Numbered from the stretch's first letter, positions 10,344-20,504 are shown. The stretch is DNA of 64,000 bases from Pantoea sp. Lij88 (GCF_030062155.1 NZ_CP118269.1:1302001-1366000); one strand, 5' to 3'. The notes: generated from the letters alone by a model not told the origin. A program made the numbers and translations.

Positions 10344-10678
10344 GCCAGAGATCATTCCTTAGCTGTTCGAGGGTGTCGTGACTGTTGTGCCAGATGCACT
10401 TTCATGGCCCGATAATCACAGGCAACAGAGGGGTACGACAGTAGGGTTACTGGAAAATTCACTCACGACAAAATTTATCAGATTAATCAAAGAAGCGAAG
10501 CGAAATTCGGCGGTTGCCGCTGCGTTTTCCACTTCTTTGCGCAGCGAAACGGCGTACCGCCTGCACTGAGGAAGATTAACGAATGAAAAATCAGGTGATT
10601 CCTGGAGCAGGAAATCAGCAGAGCGTCAGATTATGTCTATAGTTAATGGACTGCTTTGCAATTCACACGGAGGAAATG
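10344..10678. promoter_or_regulatory. Divergent intergenic region between opgD and elaB
   Basis: This stretch separates two divergent genes and must hold both promoters. I cannot assign -35/-10 boxes with confidence. It includes a possible 19-codon ORF at 10583-10642 (start MKNQVIPGAG) with GAGGAAG 8 bases upstream, but that is too short to claim. No repeat or RNA gene was recognised. Confidence 0.4.
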
Positions 10679-10990
10679 ATGGTAAATCAGACAAATCAAT
10701 TCGAATCGGGCCTCGATGACGATATTGCGTTACTGACCGAAACCCTGGAAGAAGTGCTTAAGGCATCAGGCGATCCGGCCGATCAGAAGTACATTGAGCT
10801 TAAAAGCAAAGCCGAACAGGCGCTGAACGACGTGAAATCCCGTGTCAGCCAGGCGTCCGATAGCTACTACTATCGCGCTAAACAGGCGGCGTACCGTGCA
10901 GATGATTACGTGCACGAAAAACCGTGGCAGGGTGTCGGTATCGGCGCAACCGCCGGTCTGGTACTCGGTCTGCTGCTGGCGCGTCGTTAA
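10679..10990 (+). CDS. elaB: ElaB, tail-anchored DUF883-family inner membrane protein
   Basis: The 103-residue product has a long charged helical part (residues about 10-78) and a single C-terminal membrane segment near residues 83-102, beginning GVGIGATAGLVLG and ending LLLARR. This is the layout of C-tail-anchored ElaB/YgaM/YqjD proteins. The relatives bind ribosomes or are linked to stationary-phase and oxidative stress. The run SYYYRAKQAAYRADDYVHEK is almost identical to E. coli ElaB. GGAGG at 10669-10673 is spaced 5 bases from the ATG at 10679 and only 2 from another ATG at 10676, so I use 10679. Starts further upstream lack homology. Confidence 0.95.
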   Translation: MVNQTNQFESGLDDDIALLTETLEEVLKASGDPADQKYIELKSKAEQALNDVKSRVSQASDSYYYRAKQAAYRADDYVHEKPWQGVGIGATAGLVLGLLLARR

Positions 10991-11030
10991 TCGCGACTCG
11001 CTGTCTGAGTTTTAGCAGACATCAGCAGTA

Positions 11031-11060
11031 AAAAAGCGGCGGGGAAATCCCGCCGTTTTT
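11031..11060 (+). terminator. Terminator after elaB
   Basis: The stem CGGCGGG / CCCGCCG is flanked by A and T tracts 40 bases after elaB. It is a typical intrinsic terminator and may work in both directions. Confidence 0.9.
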
Positions 11061-11234
11061 ATTGGTTTTTTTACGCGCATGACACACCCACCTCCCTTTA
11101 ATCCTGCTTCGCCCCCGCTATCTTTATGTGCAACGTGCTGCCCCAGGCGCAACGGTCACGATCACGGGTGAAGCCGATTGTGTTTCGCGTGTGGACTTCC
11201 TACAGTTAAGCAAACGTGAAAAGGAGAACCGGAC

Positions 11235-12431
11235 GTGATTAGAGTAGAGATGCTGTCAACCGGGGATGAGGTGCTGCATGGCCAAATCGTCGATACCAAC
11301 GCAGCCTGGCTGGCGGACATACTGTTCCAGCAGGGCTTACCGATGACCAGCCGCACCACGGTAGGGGATTCACTGGCGTCGCTCATCGCCACGCTGCAGG
11401 CGCGCAGTCATGAAGCCGATGTGCTGATCGTCAATGGCGGGCTGGGGCCAACCAGTGACGATCTGAGTGCGCTGGCTGCGGCCCGCGCCTGTGGGGTTGA
11501 ACTGGCGATGCAGCAGGACTGGCTGGAACAGATGGAAGCCTGGTTCGCCAGCCGCGGACGGGTAATGGCGGCCAGCAATCGCAAGCAGGCTGAAATCCCG
11601 GCCAATGCGGAGCTGATTGATAATCCGGTCGGAACCGCCTGTGGCTTTGCCCTGCAACTCAATCGCTGCTGGATGTTCTTCACGCCTGGCGTGCCGTCTG
11701 AATTTAAAGTGATGGTTGAGCAGCAGATCATCCCCCGCCTTAAAGCAAAATTCTCGCCGCCCGAGCCGCCGATTTGTCTTCGACTGACCACCTTTGGTCG
11801 CGGTGAAAGCGATATTGCCGCGGAACTGGAGCCGCTGGCGTTGCCGGAAGGCGTGGTGATGGGGTATCGCTCATCGATGCCGATTATCGAGATCAAACTC
11901 ACCGGTCCGGCCAGCCAGCGGGTGGCGATGGAGCAGGTGTGGCAGCAGGTGCGTCTGCTGCTGGCAGAGTGCACCCTCTTTGAAGGCACGGAAGGATTAC
12001 CGGCGTTGCTGGCACGTGAGCTGGAGCAGCGCGGTGAGCAACTGGCGGTCAGTGAGCAATACACCGCCGGGCTGCTTTACTGGCAACTGGCCGCCGCCAG
12101 CGTGCCGTTGCGTGGTGCTGACATCCTGCCAGCCCGACAGGAGACGCTGGAGCAGCAGATGACGCGCACCCGCGATCTGGCCGCGCAGCAGCAGGCAGCG
12201 CTGGCGCTCTCTGTTGGCAGCCTTGATCAGGAAGAGATTTCGATAGCGCTGCATACACCGGATGCCAGTTTTGGTCAGCGCGTGAAGTTCAGCACCGGTC
12301 GCCATAATCTGGAGACGCGGCAGAAGGTGGTGGCGATGATGGCGATGAACATGCTGCGTCGCTGGTTACACGGCAGCGAAGTGAGCACCGGTTACGGCTG
12401 GATTGATGTGGTTGAAACTGTCAGACAGTAA
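11235..12431 (+). CDS. yfaY: CinA-like protein YfaY (PncC-type C-terminal region degenerate)
   Basis: The product has 398 residues. The N-terminal half (residues about 1-170) is a COG1058/MoaB-like domain with STGDEVLHGQIVDTNAAWLA and GGLGPTSDD motifs. The C-terminal part aligns with the CinA/PncC nicotinamide-nucleotide amidase region but is weakly conserved, as in E. coli YfaY, whose amidase is thought to be inactive. It starts at GTG 11235 with AAAAGGAG spaced suitably. Length matches E. coli YfaY (400). It stands alone with its own terminator. The cellular role is not established. Confidence 0.92.
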   Translation: MIRVEMLSTGDEVLHGQIVDTNAAWLADILFQQGLPMTSRTTVGDSLASLIATLQARSHEADVLIVNGGLGPTSDDLSALAAARACGVELAMQQDWLEQMEAWFASRGRVMAASNRKQAEIPANAELIDNPVGTACGFALQLNRCWMFFTPGVPSEFKVMVEQQIIPRLKAKFSPPEPPICLRLTTFGRGESDIAAELEPLALPEGVVMGYRSSMPIIEIKLTGPASQRVAMEQVWQQVRLLLAECTLFEGTEGLPALLARELEQRGEQLAVSEQYTAGLLYWQLAAASVPLRGADILPARQETLEQQMTRTRDLAAQQQAALALSVGSLDQEEISIALHTPDASFGQRVKFSTGRHNLETRQKVVAMMAMNMLRRWLHGSEVSTGYGWIDVVETVRQ

Positions 12432-12448
12432 TATCAGTGAAAATAAAA

Positions 12449-12471
12449 CGGGCGCCTGAGGCGCCCGATTT
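12449..12471 (+). terminator. Terminator after yfaY
   Basis: A perfect 8-bp stem CGGGCGCC / GGCGCCCG with loop TGA lies 17 bases after the yfaY stop, with AAAACG before and ATTT after. It probably works in both directions, though the T tract is short. Confidence 0.8.
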
Positions 12472-12520
12472 GTATGTGACTGAGAATTACCCCAGGGGCA
12501 CTCTCACAGCAATAAATAAG

Positions 12521-12675
12521 CTCAAAGCGCGGGGAACACGGGCAGAGGAGGAAAGCGTCCCGCGCCATGGACGGCGCGGGCCGAGCTGTCAGGGATGACG
12601 CTTTTTGCGTCTTTCCGATCTGACCGTGTTCCCTAAGCGGACTCGATCCCACAGCAAATCAAGCCAGACTTGCTC
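12521..12675 (+). repeat. Structured intergenic repeat, copy A2
   Basis: This is the better-preserved A copy. The outer stem pairs 12532-12546 with 12619-12633 (15 pairs, one G-T). The inner stem pairs GGAAAG 12550-12555 with CTTTCC 12611-12616. Hairpin 1 is CCCGCGCC/GGCGCGGG (12559-12566 with 12573-12580). Hairpin 2 is GTCA/TGAC with a GGGA loop (12588-12599). The tail TCGATCCCACAGCAAATC is also shared with A1. Like A1, it sits between two convergent genes, here yfaY and yfaE. Confidence 0.85.
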
Positions 12676-12683
12676 CGCCTCAG

Positions 12684-12944
12684 TTATAACTCAAGCTCAA
12701 TCTCGCCTTTGGCTTTGCAGCAGCAGGGCAGGATCTCATCCTGCTGCACAAAGGCCAGCGGCCGCTGTGGATAATGCACTTCGCCTTTCAGCAGCCGCAT
12801 CCGGCAGGAGCCGCAGTAACCTTCGCGGCACTGAAACTCCACGCAGAGATTATTAGCTTCCAGAAGGGACAGCAGATTGGGGTGATCTTCTGCGCACTCC
12901 AGCCGGGCGCCGGAACTGCGCAGAATAACAACGTCGCGGCTCAT
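12684..12944 (-). CDS. yfaE: 2Fe-2S ferredoxin YfaE (NrdB cofactor maintenance)
   Basis: This 86-residue plant-type ferredoxin has the cluster motif CREGYCGSC (residues about 37-45) and a further cysteine in LPCCCKAKG near the C-terminus. YfaE supplies electrons to repair and maintain the diferric-tyrosyl radical of NrdB. It starts 2 bases after the nrdB stop, so it is cotranscribed with nrdA-nrdB. Its gene ends just before repeat A2. Confidence 0.95.
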   Translation of the reverse strand: MSRDVVILRSSGARLECAEDHPNLLSLLEANNLCVEFQCREGYCGSCRMRLLKGEVHYPQRPLAFVQQDEILPCCCKAKGEIELEL

Positions 12945-12946
12945 GA

Positions 12947-14077
12947 TTAAAGCTGGAAGTCGTCGAAGTCGTTAGCGCCTACTTCAGAATCGATCTGACC
13001 TACCAGATAGGAGCTCACTTCTACTTCCTGTGGCGCAACCTGCACGTTGTCAGACACCAGCCAGGAGTTGATCCATGGAATCGGGTTAGAGCGAGTCTGG
13101 AAGGGCAGATCAAGGCCAACTGCCTGCATACGGATATTGGTGATGTACTCAATGTACTGGCAGAGAATGTCTTTGTTCAGGCCGATCATTGAACCGCCGC
13201 TGAACAGATATTCCGCCCACTCTTTCTCCTGCAGTGCCGCCTTCTTAAACAGCTCAAAGCACTCTTCACGGCACTCTGCCGCAATCTCTTTCATCTCCGG
13301 ATCGTCTTCACCGCTGCGCAGCAGGTTCAGCATGTGCTGAGTGCCGGTCAGGTGCAGCGCTTCATCGCGGGCGATCAGCTTAATGATTTTAGCGTTACCT
13401 TCCATCAGTTCACGCTCCGCGAACGCGAATGAACAGGCGAAGCTGACATAGAAGCGGATCGCTTCAAGCGCATTGACGCTCATCAGACAGATATAGAGCT
13501 GCTTCTTCAGGGCACGCAGGCTGACGACAACCTCTTTATCGTTGACCTTATGAGTGCCTTCGCCCAGCTGATGCCAGTAGTTGGTCATCTCAATCAGATC
13601 GTCGTAATAGCGTGAAATATCCTGGGCACGCGCCAGAATCTGCTCATTGGTGACGATATCGTCAAACACCACCGCAGGATCGTTAACGATATTACGGATG
13701 ATATGGGTGTAAGAACGGGAGTGAATCGTCTCGGAGAACGCCCAGGTTTCAATCCAGGTTTCCAGCTCAGGAATCGAGATCAGCGGCAGCAGGGCGACGT
13801 TCGGGCTACGACCCTGAATTGAATCCAGCAGCGTCTGATACTTCAGGTTGCTGATGAAGATATGCTTTTCGTGATCCGGCAGCGCCTGATAGTCGATACG
13901 GTCGCGGGAGACATCAACCTCTTCCGGACGCCAGAAGAAGGAGAGCTGCTTTTCGATCAGCTTTTCAAAAATGTCATATTTTTGCTGGTCGAAGCGCGCC
14001 ACGTTTACGGACTGACCGAAAAACATCGGCTCTTTCAGCTGATCATTTTTGTTCTGTGAGAAAGTGGAGTAAGCCAT
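12947..14077 (-). CDS. nrdB: Ribonucleoside-diphosphate reductase 1 subunit beta
   Basis: NrdB is the small subunit of class Ia ribonucleotide reductase and holds the diiron centre and tyrosyl radical used to make deoxyribonucleotides in aerobic growth. The 376-residue product has the usual length. The radical tyrosine is in [12 protein letters not shown] (about residue 123). Iron ligands are recognisable in the E-E-H pattern of the central helices, including [12 protein letters not shown]. The C-terminus [12 protein letters not shown] is the peptide that docks on NrdA. It is the middle gene of nrdA-nrdB-yfaE. Confidence 0.98.
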   Translation of the reverse strand: MAYSTFSQNKNDQLKEPMFFGQSVNVARFDQQKYDIFEKLIEKQLSFFWRPEEVDVSRDRIDYQALPDHEKHIFISNLKYQTLLDSIQGRSPNVALLPLISIPELETWIETWAFSETIHSRSYTHIIRNIVNDPAVVFDDIVTNEQILARAQDISRYYDDLIEMTNYWHQLGEGTHKVNDKEVVVSLRALKKQLYICLMSVNALEAIRFYVSFACSFAFAERELMEGNAKIIKLIARDEALHLTGTQHMLNLLRSGEDDPEMKEIAAECREECFELFKKAALQEKEWAEYLFSGGSMIGLNKDILCQYIEYITNIRMQAVGLDLPFQTRSNPIPWINSWLVSDNVQVAPQEVEVSSYLVGQIDSEVGANDFDDFQL

Positions 14078-14149
14078 AAAAGTTGTCCAAAAGTAGACGA
14101 AGCCAGGCCTCGTGAAATGAATGAGGCGGGAGAATCTCCCGCCTGACCA

Positions 14150-16435
14150 TTAGATTTTACAGGCGCCGCTCTCGCAGCCATCATCCTGGATAGAAGGTGC
14201 CAGGTCATCCTGCGCATCTTCCGCACCGTCACGGGTGTTCTGATAGTAGAGCGTTTTCACGCCGAACTTGTACGCCGTCAGCAGATCTTTCAGCAGCTGT
14301 TTCATCGGCACTTTACCGTTGGCAAAGCGTGACGGATCGTAGTTGGTGTTAGACGAAATCGCCTGGTCGATGAATTTCTGCATCAGACCCACCAGTTGCA
14401 GGTAGCCGTCGTTGTTCGGCATTTCCCACAGCAGTTCGTACTGATCTTTCAGACGCTCATACTCCGGCACCACCTGACGCAGGATGCCATCTTTCGATGC
14501 TTTGATGCTGATGTGGCCGCGTGGTGGCTCAATGCCGTTGGTGGCGTTGGAGATCTGCGACGAGGTCTCAGACGGCATCAGCGCAGACAGCGTCGAGTTA
14601 CGCAGGCCGTGCGTTTTAATCTCTTCACGCAGGCTCTCCCAGTCGAGATGCAGCGGTTCGTTGCTGATCGCGTCCAGGTCTTTCTTGTAGGTGTCGATGG
14701 GCAGAATGCCCTGCGCATAGGTGGTTTCATTGAACCACGGGCAGGCACCTTGCTCTTTCGCCAGCTCGTTTGAGGCTTTCAGCAGGTAATACTGAATCGC
14801 TTCAAAGGTTTTATGGGTCAGGCCGTTGGCGCTGCCATCGGAGTAGCGCACACCATGCTTCGCCAGATAGTAGGCGTAGTTGATCACGCCGATACCCAGG
14901 GTACGACGACCCATTGCGCCACGCTGTGCTGCCGGAATCGGGTAATCCTGATAATCGAGCAGGGCATCAAGCGCACGCACCGCCAGGGTAGCCAGCTCTT
15001 CCAGATCGCCGAGGCTTTCGATGGCGCCGAGGTTGAACGCAGAGAGCGTACACAGGGCGATCTCACCGTTTTCGTCGTTAACATCTTCCAGCGGTTTGGT
15101 CGGCAGGGCGATTTCCAGGCAGAGGTTAGACTGGCGAACCGGCGCGATGCGCGGATCAAACGGGCTGTGAGTGTTGCAGTGATCGACGTTCTGAATGTAG
15201 ATACGGCCAGTAGAAGCACGTTCCTGCATCATCAGTGAGAAGAGATCGACCGCTTTAACACGCTGCTGGCGGATGCTCTTATCCTGCTCGTATTTGGTGT
15301 AGAGGCGCTCAAACTCATCCTGATCGGCGAAGAATGCGTCATACAGGCCAGGCACGTCAGACGGACTGAACAGGGTGATATCTTCGCCTTTCAGCAGGCG
15401 CTGATACATCAGCTTGTTGAGCTGTACGCCGTAGTCCATGTGACGCACGCGGTTACCTTCAACACCACGGTTGTTCTTCAGTACCAGCAGGCTTTCGATT
15501 TCCAGATGCCACATCGGGTAGAACAGCGTCGCTGCACCGCCGCGCACGCCGCCCTGAGAACAGGACTTCACCGCCGTCTGGAAATGCTTGTAGAACGGGA
15601 TACAGCCAGTGTGGAACGCTTCCCCGCCGCGAATCGGGCTGCCCAGCGCACGGATACGGCCGGCATTGATGCCGATACCGGCACGCTGAGAGACATATTT
15701 CACAATCGCGCTAGAGGTGGCGTTGATGGAGTCCAGGCTGTCGCCGCACTCGATCAGCACACAGGAGCTGAACTGACGCGTTGGCGTACGCACGCCCGAC
15801 ATGATTGGCGTCGGCAGCGAGATTTTGAACGTCGAGATCGCATCATAGAAACGCTTGATGTAATCCATGCGCGTGTCGCGCGGGTAGCCAGAGAACAGGC
15901 AGGCCGCGACCAGAATGTAGAGGAACTGCGCGCTCTCGTAGATTTCACCCGAGACGCGGTTCTGCACCAGATATTTGCCTTCCAGCTGCTTCACAGCGGC
16001 GTAGGAGAAGTTCATGTCACGCCAGTGGTCGAGGAACTCGTCCATCTGTGCGAACTCTTCCTGGCTGTAATCTTCCAGCAGGTGGCGATCATATTTGCCC
16101 ATGTCGACCATCTTAACGACCTGGTCATAAAGCTTCGGCGGCTCAAACTGACCGTACGCTTTTTTGCGCAGGTGGAAGATCGCCAGGCGGGCAGCCAGGT
16201 ACTGATAGTCAGGGGCATCGCGAGAGATGAGGTCTGCTGCGGCCTTGATGATGGTTTCATGAATGTCAGAAGTTCTGATTCCATCATAGAACTGAATATG
16301 GGAGCGCAGTTCAACCTGTGAAACTGAGACGTTGTTCAGCCCTTCAGCTGCCCAGTCCAGCACACGGTGAATTTTGTCGAGATCAATGCGCTCCTGGCGG
16401 CCATCGCGTTTAGTAACGAGCAGACTCTGGTTCAT
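14150..16435 (-). CDS. nrdA: Ribonucleoside-diphosphate reductase 1 subunit alpha
   Basis: NrdA is the large catalytic subunit that reduces ribonucleoside diphosphates. The 761-residue protein starts with an ATP-cone (MNQSLLVTKRDGRQERIDL) that senses ATP/dATP. The redox cysteines are visible in FSSCVLIE (about 225), NLCLEIALP (about 439, thiyl radical) and ALCTLSAFNLG (about 462). The tail CESGACKI holds the two cysteines that take electrons from thioredoxin or glutaredoxin. nrdB follows after 72 bases. The upstream region carries NrdR and DnaA boxes. Confidence 0.98.
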   Translation of the reverse strand: MNQSLLVTKRDGRQERIDLDKIHRVLDWAAEGLNNVSVSQVELRSHIQFYDGIRTSDIHETIIKAAADLISRDAPDYQYLAARLAIFHLRKKAYGQFEPPKLYDQVVKMVDMGKYDRHLLEDYSQEEFAQMDEFLDHWRDMNFSYAAVKQLEGKYLVQNRVSGEIYESAQFLYILVAACLFSGYPRDTRMDYIKRFYDAISTFKISLPTPIMSGVRTPTRQFSSCVLIECGDSLDSINATSSAIVKYVSQRAGIGINAGRIRALGSPIRGGEAFHTGCIPFYKHFQTAVKSCSQGGVRGGAATLFYPMWHLEIESLLVLKNNRGVEGNRVRHMDYGVQLNKLMYQRLLKGEDITLFSPSDVPGLYDAFFADQDEFERLYTKYEQDKSIRQQRVKAVDLFSLMMQERASTGRIYIQNVDHCNTHSPFDPRIAPVRQSNLCLEIALPTKPLEDVNDENGEIALCTLSAFNLGAIESLGDLEELATLAVRALDALLDYQDYPIPAAQRGAMGRRTLGIGVINYAYYLAKHGVRYSDGSANGLTHKTFEAIQYYLLKASNELAKEQGACPWFNETTYAQGILPIDTYKKDLDAISNEPLHLDWESLREEIKTHGLRNSTLSALMPSETSSQISNATNGIEPPRGHISIKASKDGILRQVVPEYERLKDQYELLWEMPNNDGYLQLVGLMQKFIDQAISSNTNYDPSRFANGKVPMKQLLKDLLTAYKFGVKTLYYQNTRDGAEDAQDDLAPSIQDDGCESGACKI

Positions 16436-16486
16436 GTCGCGTATTTACCTTTGCGTGAGTATCCAAAAATTAAAAGAAATCCCGGT

Positions 16487-16541
16487 TTATACACAGCCTA
16501 TTCATTGTGAATAATGTGTGGATAAACACTACATCTAGGGG
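16487..16541 (-). promoter_or_regulatory. nrdA control region: paired NrdR boxes and two DnaA boxes
   Basis: Two 16-base sites resemble the NrdR consensus acaCwAtATaTwGtgt: 16526-16541 (ACACTACATCTAGGGG) and 16495-16510 (AGCCTATTCATTGTGA). They lie exactly 31 bases apart, the three-turn spacing known for NrdR pairs. A perfect DnaA box (TGTGGATAA) is at 16517-16525, and a second, TTATACACA, at 16487-16495. Both types of control are known for E. coli nrdA, by dATP/ATP through NrdR and by replication state through DnaA. They lie about 50-105 bases before the nrdA start. Confidence 0.75.
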
Positions 16542-16898
16542 GTGATGTGAAAAGTCATAACTACATGGGGGCATATTTTAGTATTTTACGGCCGCTTAAC
16601 AAGAGCAAAAAATGATGGCTGGAGGGGTTGTAATTCTTGCGAAATTTCTTAGCCCACGCCTTGTAAGGCCTGGCATCATGTCAACCGGATCACACTTTTT
16701 TTTCTTATTATGATCGGGCGCGTGTTTCTTATTCAATCCGCAGGTTTCAGGAAAAAAAGAAGGGCCAAAGGGGGGAAAGCCGCTAGCGGGAGCCGCAACA
16801 TTGAACGGGCTGACGTAACCCACTGGCAGATATCACAATGCCTGGGAAGCCGTCTCTGTTGTGACCCATCTGGCAGAGAGCGTCTCCGGAAAAGAACG
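16542..16898. other. Intergenic region between nrdA and ubiG
   Basis: About 360 bases separate the nrdA control region from the ubiG terminator. The stretch includes A- and T-rich runs, such as an eight-T run near 16687. Short ORFs on both strands lack ribosome sites or recognisable products. I see no RNA gene or repeat here. Part of it probably carries the upstream end of the nrdA promoter. Confidence 0.4.
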
Positions 16899-16922
16899 AG
16901 CCCGCCCTGAATCAGGCGGGCT
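16899..16922 (-). terminator. Terminator after ubiG
   Basis: The 8-bp stem AGCCCGCC / GGCGGGCT lies 6 bases beyond the ubiG stop. On the reverse strand it is followed by CGTTCTTTTCC, a moderate U-rich tail. Confidence 0.8.
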
Positions 16923-16928
16923 GTTTGT

Positions 16929-17654
16929 TCAGACGGCGCGGTGGGTATGCACCATATAATTCACGTCCGTACCGGGGGCCAGTTTGAAGCGATTAGTCAG
17001 CGGATTGTAGTGCAGGCCGATGATGTTACGTTCACGCAGCGTCGTTTCATCGACCCAGCCCAGCAGTTCGGAAGGACGGATAAACTTCTTCACGTCATGG
17101 GTGCCGCGCGGCAGCATACGGAGCACATATTCCGCGCCAAAGATCGCCAGCAGCCAGGCTTTGGGATTGCGGTTCAGCGTAGAGAAAAAGACTTCGCCGC
17201 CGGGTTTAACCAGTTTCGCACAGGCGTGAATCACCGAGCGGGGATCCGGCACATGCTCCAGCATCTCCATGCAGGTCACCACATCATATTTCCCGGCGTT
17301 CTGCTCAGCATGCTCTTCAACGGTCTGCTGCACGTAGTCCAGCGTTACGCCGCTCTCCAGGGCATGCAGGCGCGCCACGGCCAGCGGTTCCGCACCCATA
17401 TCCAGGCCGGTCACGACGGCGCCTTCACGCGCCATGCTTTCGGATAAAATGCCGCCGCCGCATCCGACGTCGAGCACGGTTTTACCGAACAGGCCATTGC
17501 TGTGCTGCGCGATGTAGCCCAGGCGCAACGGGTTGATACGGTGCAACGGTTTAAATTCACCCTCCAGATCCCACCAGCGCGAGGCAACGGCCTCAAACTT
17601 GGCAATTTCCTGCGCATCGACGTTATGCTGATGATTCTGCGGTTGTGCATTCAT
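16929..17654 (-). CDS. ubiG: Ubiquinone biosynthesis O-methyltransferase UbiG
   Basis: UbiG performs both O-methylation steps of ubiquinone synthesis using S-adenosylmethionine. The 241-residue product has the family length (E. coli 240). The SAM-binding motif I is [16 protein letters not shown] near residues 60-75. Motifs [17 protein letters not shown] ([17 protein letters not shown]) and [14 protein letters not shown] follow in order. The gene is divergent from gyrA with about 180 bases between them, as in E. coli. Confidence 0.97.
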   Translation of the reverse strand: MNAQPQNHQHNVDAQEIAKFEAVASRWWDLEGEFKPLHRINPLRLGYIAQHSNGLFGKTVLDVGCGGGILSESMAREGAVVTGLDMGAEPLAVARLHALESGVTLDYVQQTVEEHAEQNAGKYDVVTCMEMLEHVPDPRSVIHACAKLVKPGGEVFFSTLNRNPKAWLLAIFGAEYVLRMLPRGTHDVKKFIRPSELLGWVDETTLRERNIIGLHYNPLTNRFKLAPGTDVNYMVHTHRAV

Positions 17655-17757
17655 TGAATCGTAACTCCTGACAAAATGTGCCCACAGTATAAACGCTTAA
17701 CCGCAGTTGGCACACCTTTCAGGGGCAATGAAAAGCGGGGGAAATCGGTGGTTAACG

Positions 17758-17786
17758 TTCACCAGAGCATTGCAGTGTGATATACT
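17758..17786 (+). promoter_or_regulatory. Likely sigma-70 promoter of gyrA
   Basis: TTCACC at 17758-17763 and TATACT at 17781-17786 are 17 bases apart and lie 46 bases before the gyrA ATG. The -10 region is followed by a GC-containing stretch. E. coli gyrA is induced by relaxation of supercoiling through its -10 region, and the same may hold here. Confidence 0.6.
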
Positions 17787-17831
17787 TTCGCACCTTTAAA
17801 ATCCGGGATTAAGTAGAGGGATAGCGGCTCC

Positions 17832-20504
17832 ATGAGCGACCTTGCGAGAGAAATTACACCGGTCAATATCGAAGAAGAATTAAAGAATTCTTACCTCGGT
17901 TACGCCATGTCGGTCATCGTTGGCCGAGCTTTACCCGATGTGCGTGATGGCCTGAAGCCGGTTCACCGTCGCGTTCTTTTTGCGATGAGCGTACTGGGTA
18001 ACGACTGGAACAAACCCTATAAAAAATCTGCCCGCGTCGTCGGTGACGTTATCGGTAAATATCACCCGCATGGTGATTCCGCCGTTTACGACACCATCGT
18101 ACGTATGGCCCAGCCTTTCTCCCTGCGTTACATGCTGGTGGACGGACAAGGCAACTTCGGTTCCATCGACGGCGACTCCGCCGCGGCGATGCGTTACACC
18201 GAAATTCGCATGTCGAAAATCGCCCACGACCTGTTAGCTGACCTGGAAAAAGAGACCGTCGATTTCGTCCCGAACTACGACGGCACTGAGCAGATCCCTG
18301 AAGTTCTGCCGACCAAAATCCCTAACCTGCTGGTGAACGGTTCATCCGGTATCGCCGTGGGTATGGCAACCAACATTCCACCGCACAACCTGCGTGAAGT
18401 GATTAACGGCTGCCTGGCGTACATTGAAAATGAAGACATCAGCATTGAAGAGCTGATGGAGCACATTCCGGGGCCAGATTTCCCGACCGCTGCCATTATC
18501 AATGGTCGCCGTGGTATTGAAGAAGCGTACCGCACCGGACGCGGTAAGATTTATATTCGTGCGCGTGGCGAAGTGGAAGCCGATGCTAAAACGGGCCGCG
18601 AAACCATCATTATTCATGAGCTGCCGTATCAGGTTAACAAAGCACGCCTGATTGAGAAGATTGCGGAGCTGGTGAAAGAGAAGCGTGTCGAAGGCATCAG
18701 CGCACTGCGCGATGAGTCTGATAAAGACGGCATGCGTATCGTGATTGAGATTAAGCGTGATGCAGTCGGCGAAGTGGTTCTGAATAATCTCTATTCACTG
18801 ACCCAGCTGCAGACCTCGTTTGGTATCAACATGGTGGCGCTGCATCAGGGCCAGCCAAAGATTATGGCACTGAAGGAGATTCTGGACGCCTTCGTTCGCC
18901 ATCGTCGTGAAGTCGTTACGCGTCGTACCATTTTCGAACTGCGTAAAGCCCGTGACCGTGCGCATATCCTGGAAGGTCTGGCGATTGCGCTGGCGAATAT
19001 CGATCCAATTATCGAGCTGATTCGTCGTGCACCTAACCCGGCTGAAGCGAAAGCGGGTCTGATTGCTCAGGCGTGGGATCTGGGTAACGTGTCAGCGATG
19101 CTGGAACGTGCAGGCGATGACGCCGCCCGTCCGGAGTGGCTGGATCCGCAGTACGGCATCCGTGATGGTCAGTACTATCTGACCGAGCAGCAGGCTCAGG
19201 CGATCCTGGATCTGCGTCTGCAGAAACTGACCGGCCTTGAGCACGAGAAGCTGCTGGATGAGTACAAAGCGCTGCTGGAGCAGATCGCTGAGTTGCTGCA
19301 CATTCTGTCGAGCGCCGATCGTCTGATGGAAGTGATTCGCGAAGAGCTGGAGCTGATGCGTGATCAGTTCGGCGATGAGCGTCGCACAGAGATTACGGCC
19401 AACACCGCAGATATTAATATCGAAGACCTGATTAATCAGGAAGATGTTGTGGTGACCTTGTCGCATCAGGGCTATGTGAAGTATCAGCCGCTGACCGACT
19501 ATGAAGCGCAGCGTCGTGGTGGTAAAGGCAAGTCAGCCGCACGTATCAAAGAAGAGGACTTCATTGATCGTCTGCTGGTGGCGAACACCCATGACACGAT
19601 TCTTTGCTTCTCAAGCCGTGGCCGTCTCTACTGGATGAAGGTTTATCAGCTGCCGGAAGCAAGCCGTGGCGCGCGTGGACGTCCAATCGTCAACCTGCTG
19701 CCGCTGGAAGCCAACGAGCGTATTACGGCGATTCTGCCGGTACGTGAGTATACCGAAGGCTTCAATATCTTTATGGCGACCGCTCTGGGAACCGTGAAGA
19801 AGACTGCGCTGAAAGAGTTCAGCCGTCCACGCAGCGCCGGCATTATTGCCGTGAATCTGCGTGACGACGATGAGCTGATCGGTGTGGCGCTGACCAACGG
19901 TAACGATGAAGCCATGCTGTTCTCAGCGGCCGGTAAAGTGGTGCGCTTTGCAGAAACCGCAGTCCGTGCGATGGGTCGTACCGCCTCTGGCGTACGCGGC
20001 ATCAGGCTGGCTGAAGGCGATCGCGTTGTCTCTCTGATTGTGCCGCGTGAAGAGGGTGCAATTATGACTGTGACGCAGAATGGCTACGGTAAGCGTACTG
20101 CCAACAGCGAATACCCGACCAAGTCGCGTGCGACGCAGGGTGTTATTTCAATCAAAGTGACCGAGCGTAATGGTCCGGTGATTGGCGCAGTTCAGGTTGT
20201 TGATGGCGATCAGATTATGATGATCACCGATGCCGGTACGCTGGTGCGTACACGCGTGTCAGAAGTGAGCGTCGTGGGTCGTAATACCCAGGGTGTGATT
20301 CTGATTCGTACCGCAGAGGATGAGAACGTAGTCGGACTGCAGCGTGTTGCTGAGCCGGTTGAAGAAGAAGAGCTGGATTCAATCGACGGTAGCGTGGCGG
20401 AAGGCGAGGATGATATCGCGCCGGAAGCCGAGATCGACGATGAAGAGATTGCACCGGAAGCGGATGCAGAAGACGAAGGCGACGCGGCTGAAGACGAAGA
20501 GTAA
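17832..20504 (+). CDS. gyrA: DNA gyrase subunit A
   Basis: GyrA is the DNA-cutting subunit of gyrase, which adds negative supercoils. The product has 890 residues. The catalytic tyrosine is in AAMRYTEIR (about 122). The quinolone-resistance region HGDSAVYDT keeps Ser83 and Asp87, the susceptible-type residues in E. coli. The GyrA box QRRGGKG, needed for DNA wrapping, is near residue 560 at the start of the beta-pinwheel domain. The tail is strongly acidic (repeated E and D over the last 45 residues), as in E. coli, where it modulates wrapping. A strong terminator follows. Confidence 0.99.
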   Translation: MSDLAREITPVNIEEELKNSYLGYAMSVIVGRALPDVRDGLKPVHRRVLFAMSVLGNDWNKPYKKSARVVGDVIGKYHPHGDSAVYDTIVRMAQPFSLRYMLVDGQGNFGSIDGDSAAAMRYTEIRMSKIAHDLLADLEKETVDFVPNYDGTEQIPEVLPTKIPNLLVNGSSGIAVGMATNIPPHNLREVINGCLAYIENEDISIEELMEHIPGPDFPTAAIINGRRGIEEAYRTGRGKIYIRARGEVEADAKTGRETIIIHELPYQVNKARLIEKIAELVKEKRVEGISALRDESDKDGMRIVIEIKRDAVGEVVLNNLYSLTQLQTSFGINMVALHQGQPKIMALKEILDAFVRHRREVVTRRTIFELRKARDRAHILEGLAIALANIDPIIELIRRAPNPAEAKAGLIAQAWDLGNVSAMLERAGDDAARPEWLDPQYGIRDGQYYLTEQQAQAILDLRLQKLTGLEHEKLLDEYKALLEQIAELLHILSSADRLMEVIREELELMRDQFGDERRTEITANTADINIEDLINQEDVVVTLSHQGYVKYQPLTDYEAQRRGGKGKSAARIKEEDFIDRLLVANTHDTILCFSSRGRLYWMKVYQLPEASRGARGRPIVNLLPLEANERITAILPVREYTEGFNIFMATALGTVKKTALKEFSRPRSAGIIAVNLRDDDELIGVALTNGNDEAMLFSAAGKVVRFAETAVRAMGRTASGVRGIRLAEGDRVVSLIVPREEGAIMTVTQNGYGKRTANSEYPTKSRATQGVISIKVTERNGPVIGAVQVVDGDQIMMITDAGTLVRTRVSEVSVVGRNTQGVILIRTAEDENVVGLQRVAEPVEEEELDSIDGSVAEGEDDIAPEAEIDDEEIAPEADAEDEGDAAEDEE

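Noticed and set aside
10583..10642. A 19-codon ORF before elaB
   Set aside because: It has a plausible ribosome site but is short and in a promoter region. Nothing else supports it.
15440..16321. A 293-codon forward ORF across nrdA
   Set aside because: It is antisense to nrdA, a strongly conserved gene, with a composition typical of a mirrored frame.
18040..18110. Quinolone-resistance change in gyrA
   Set aside because: Ser83 and Asp87 (HGDSAVYDT) are both the susceptible type, so no resistance mutation is present.
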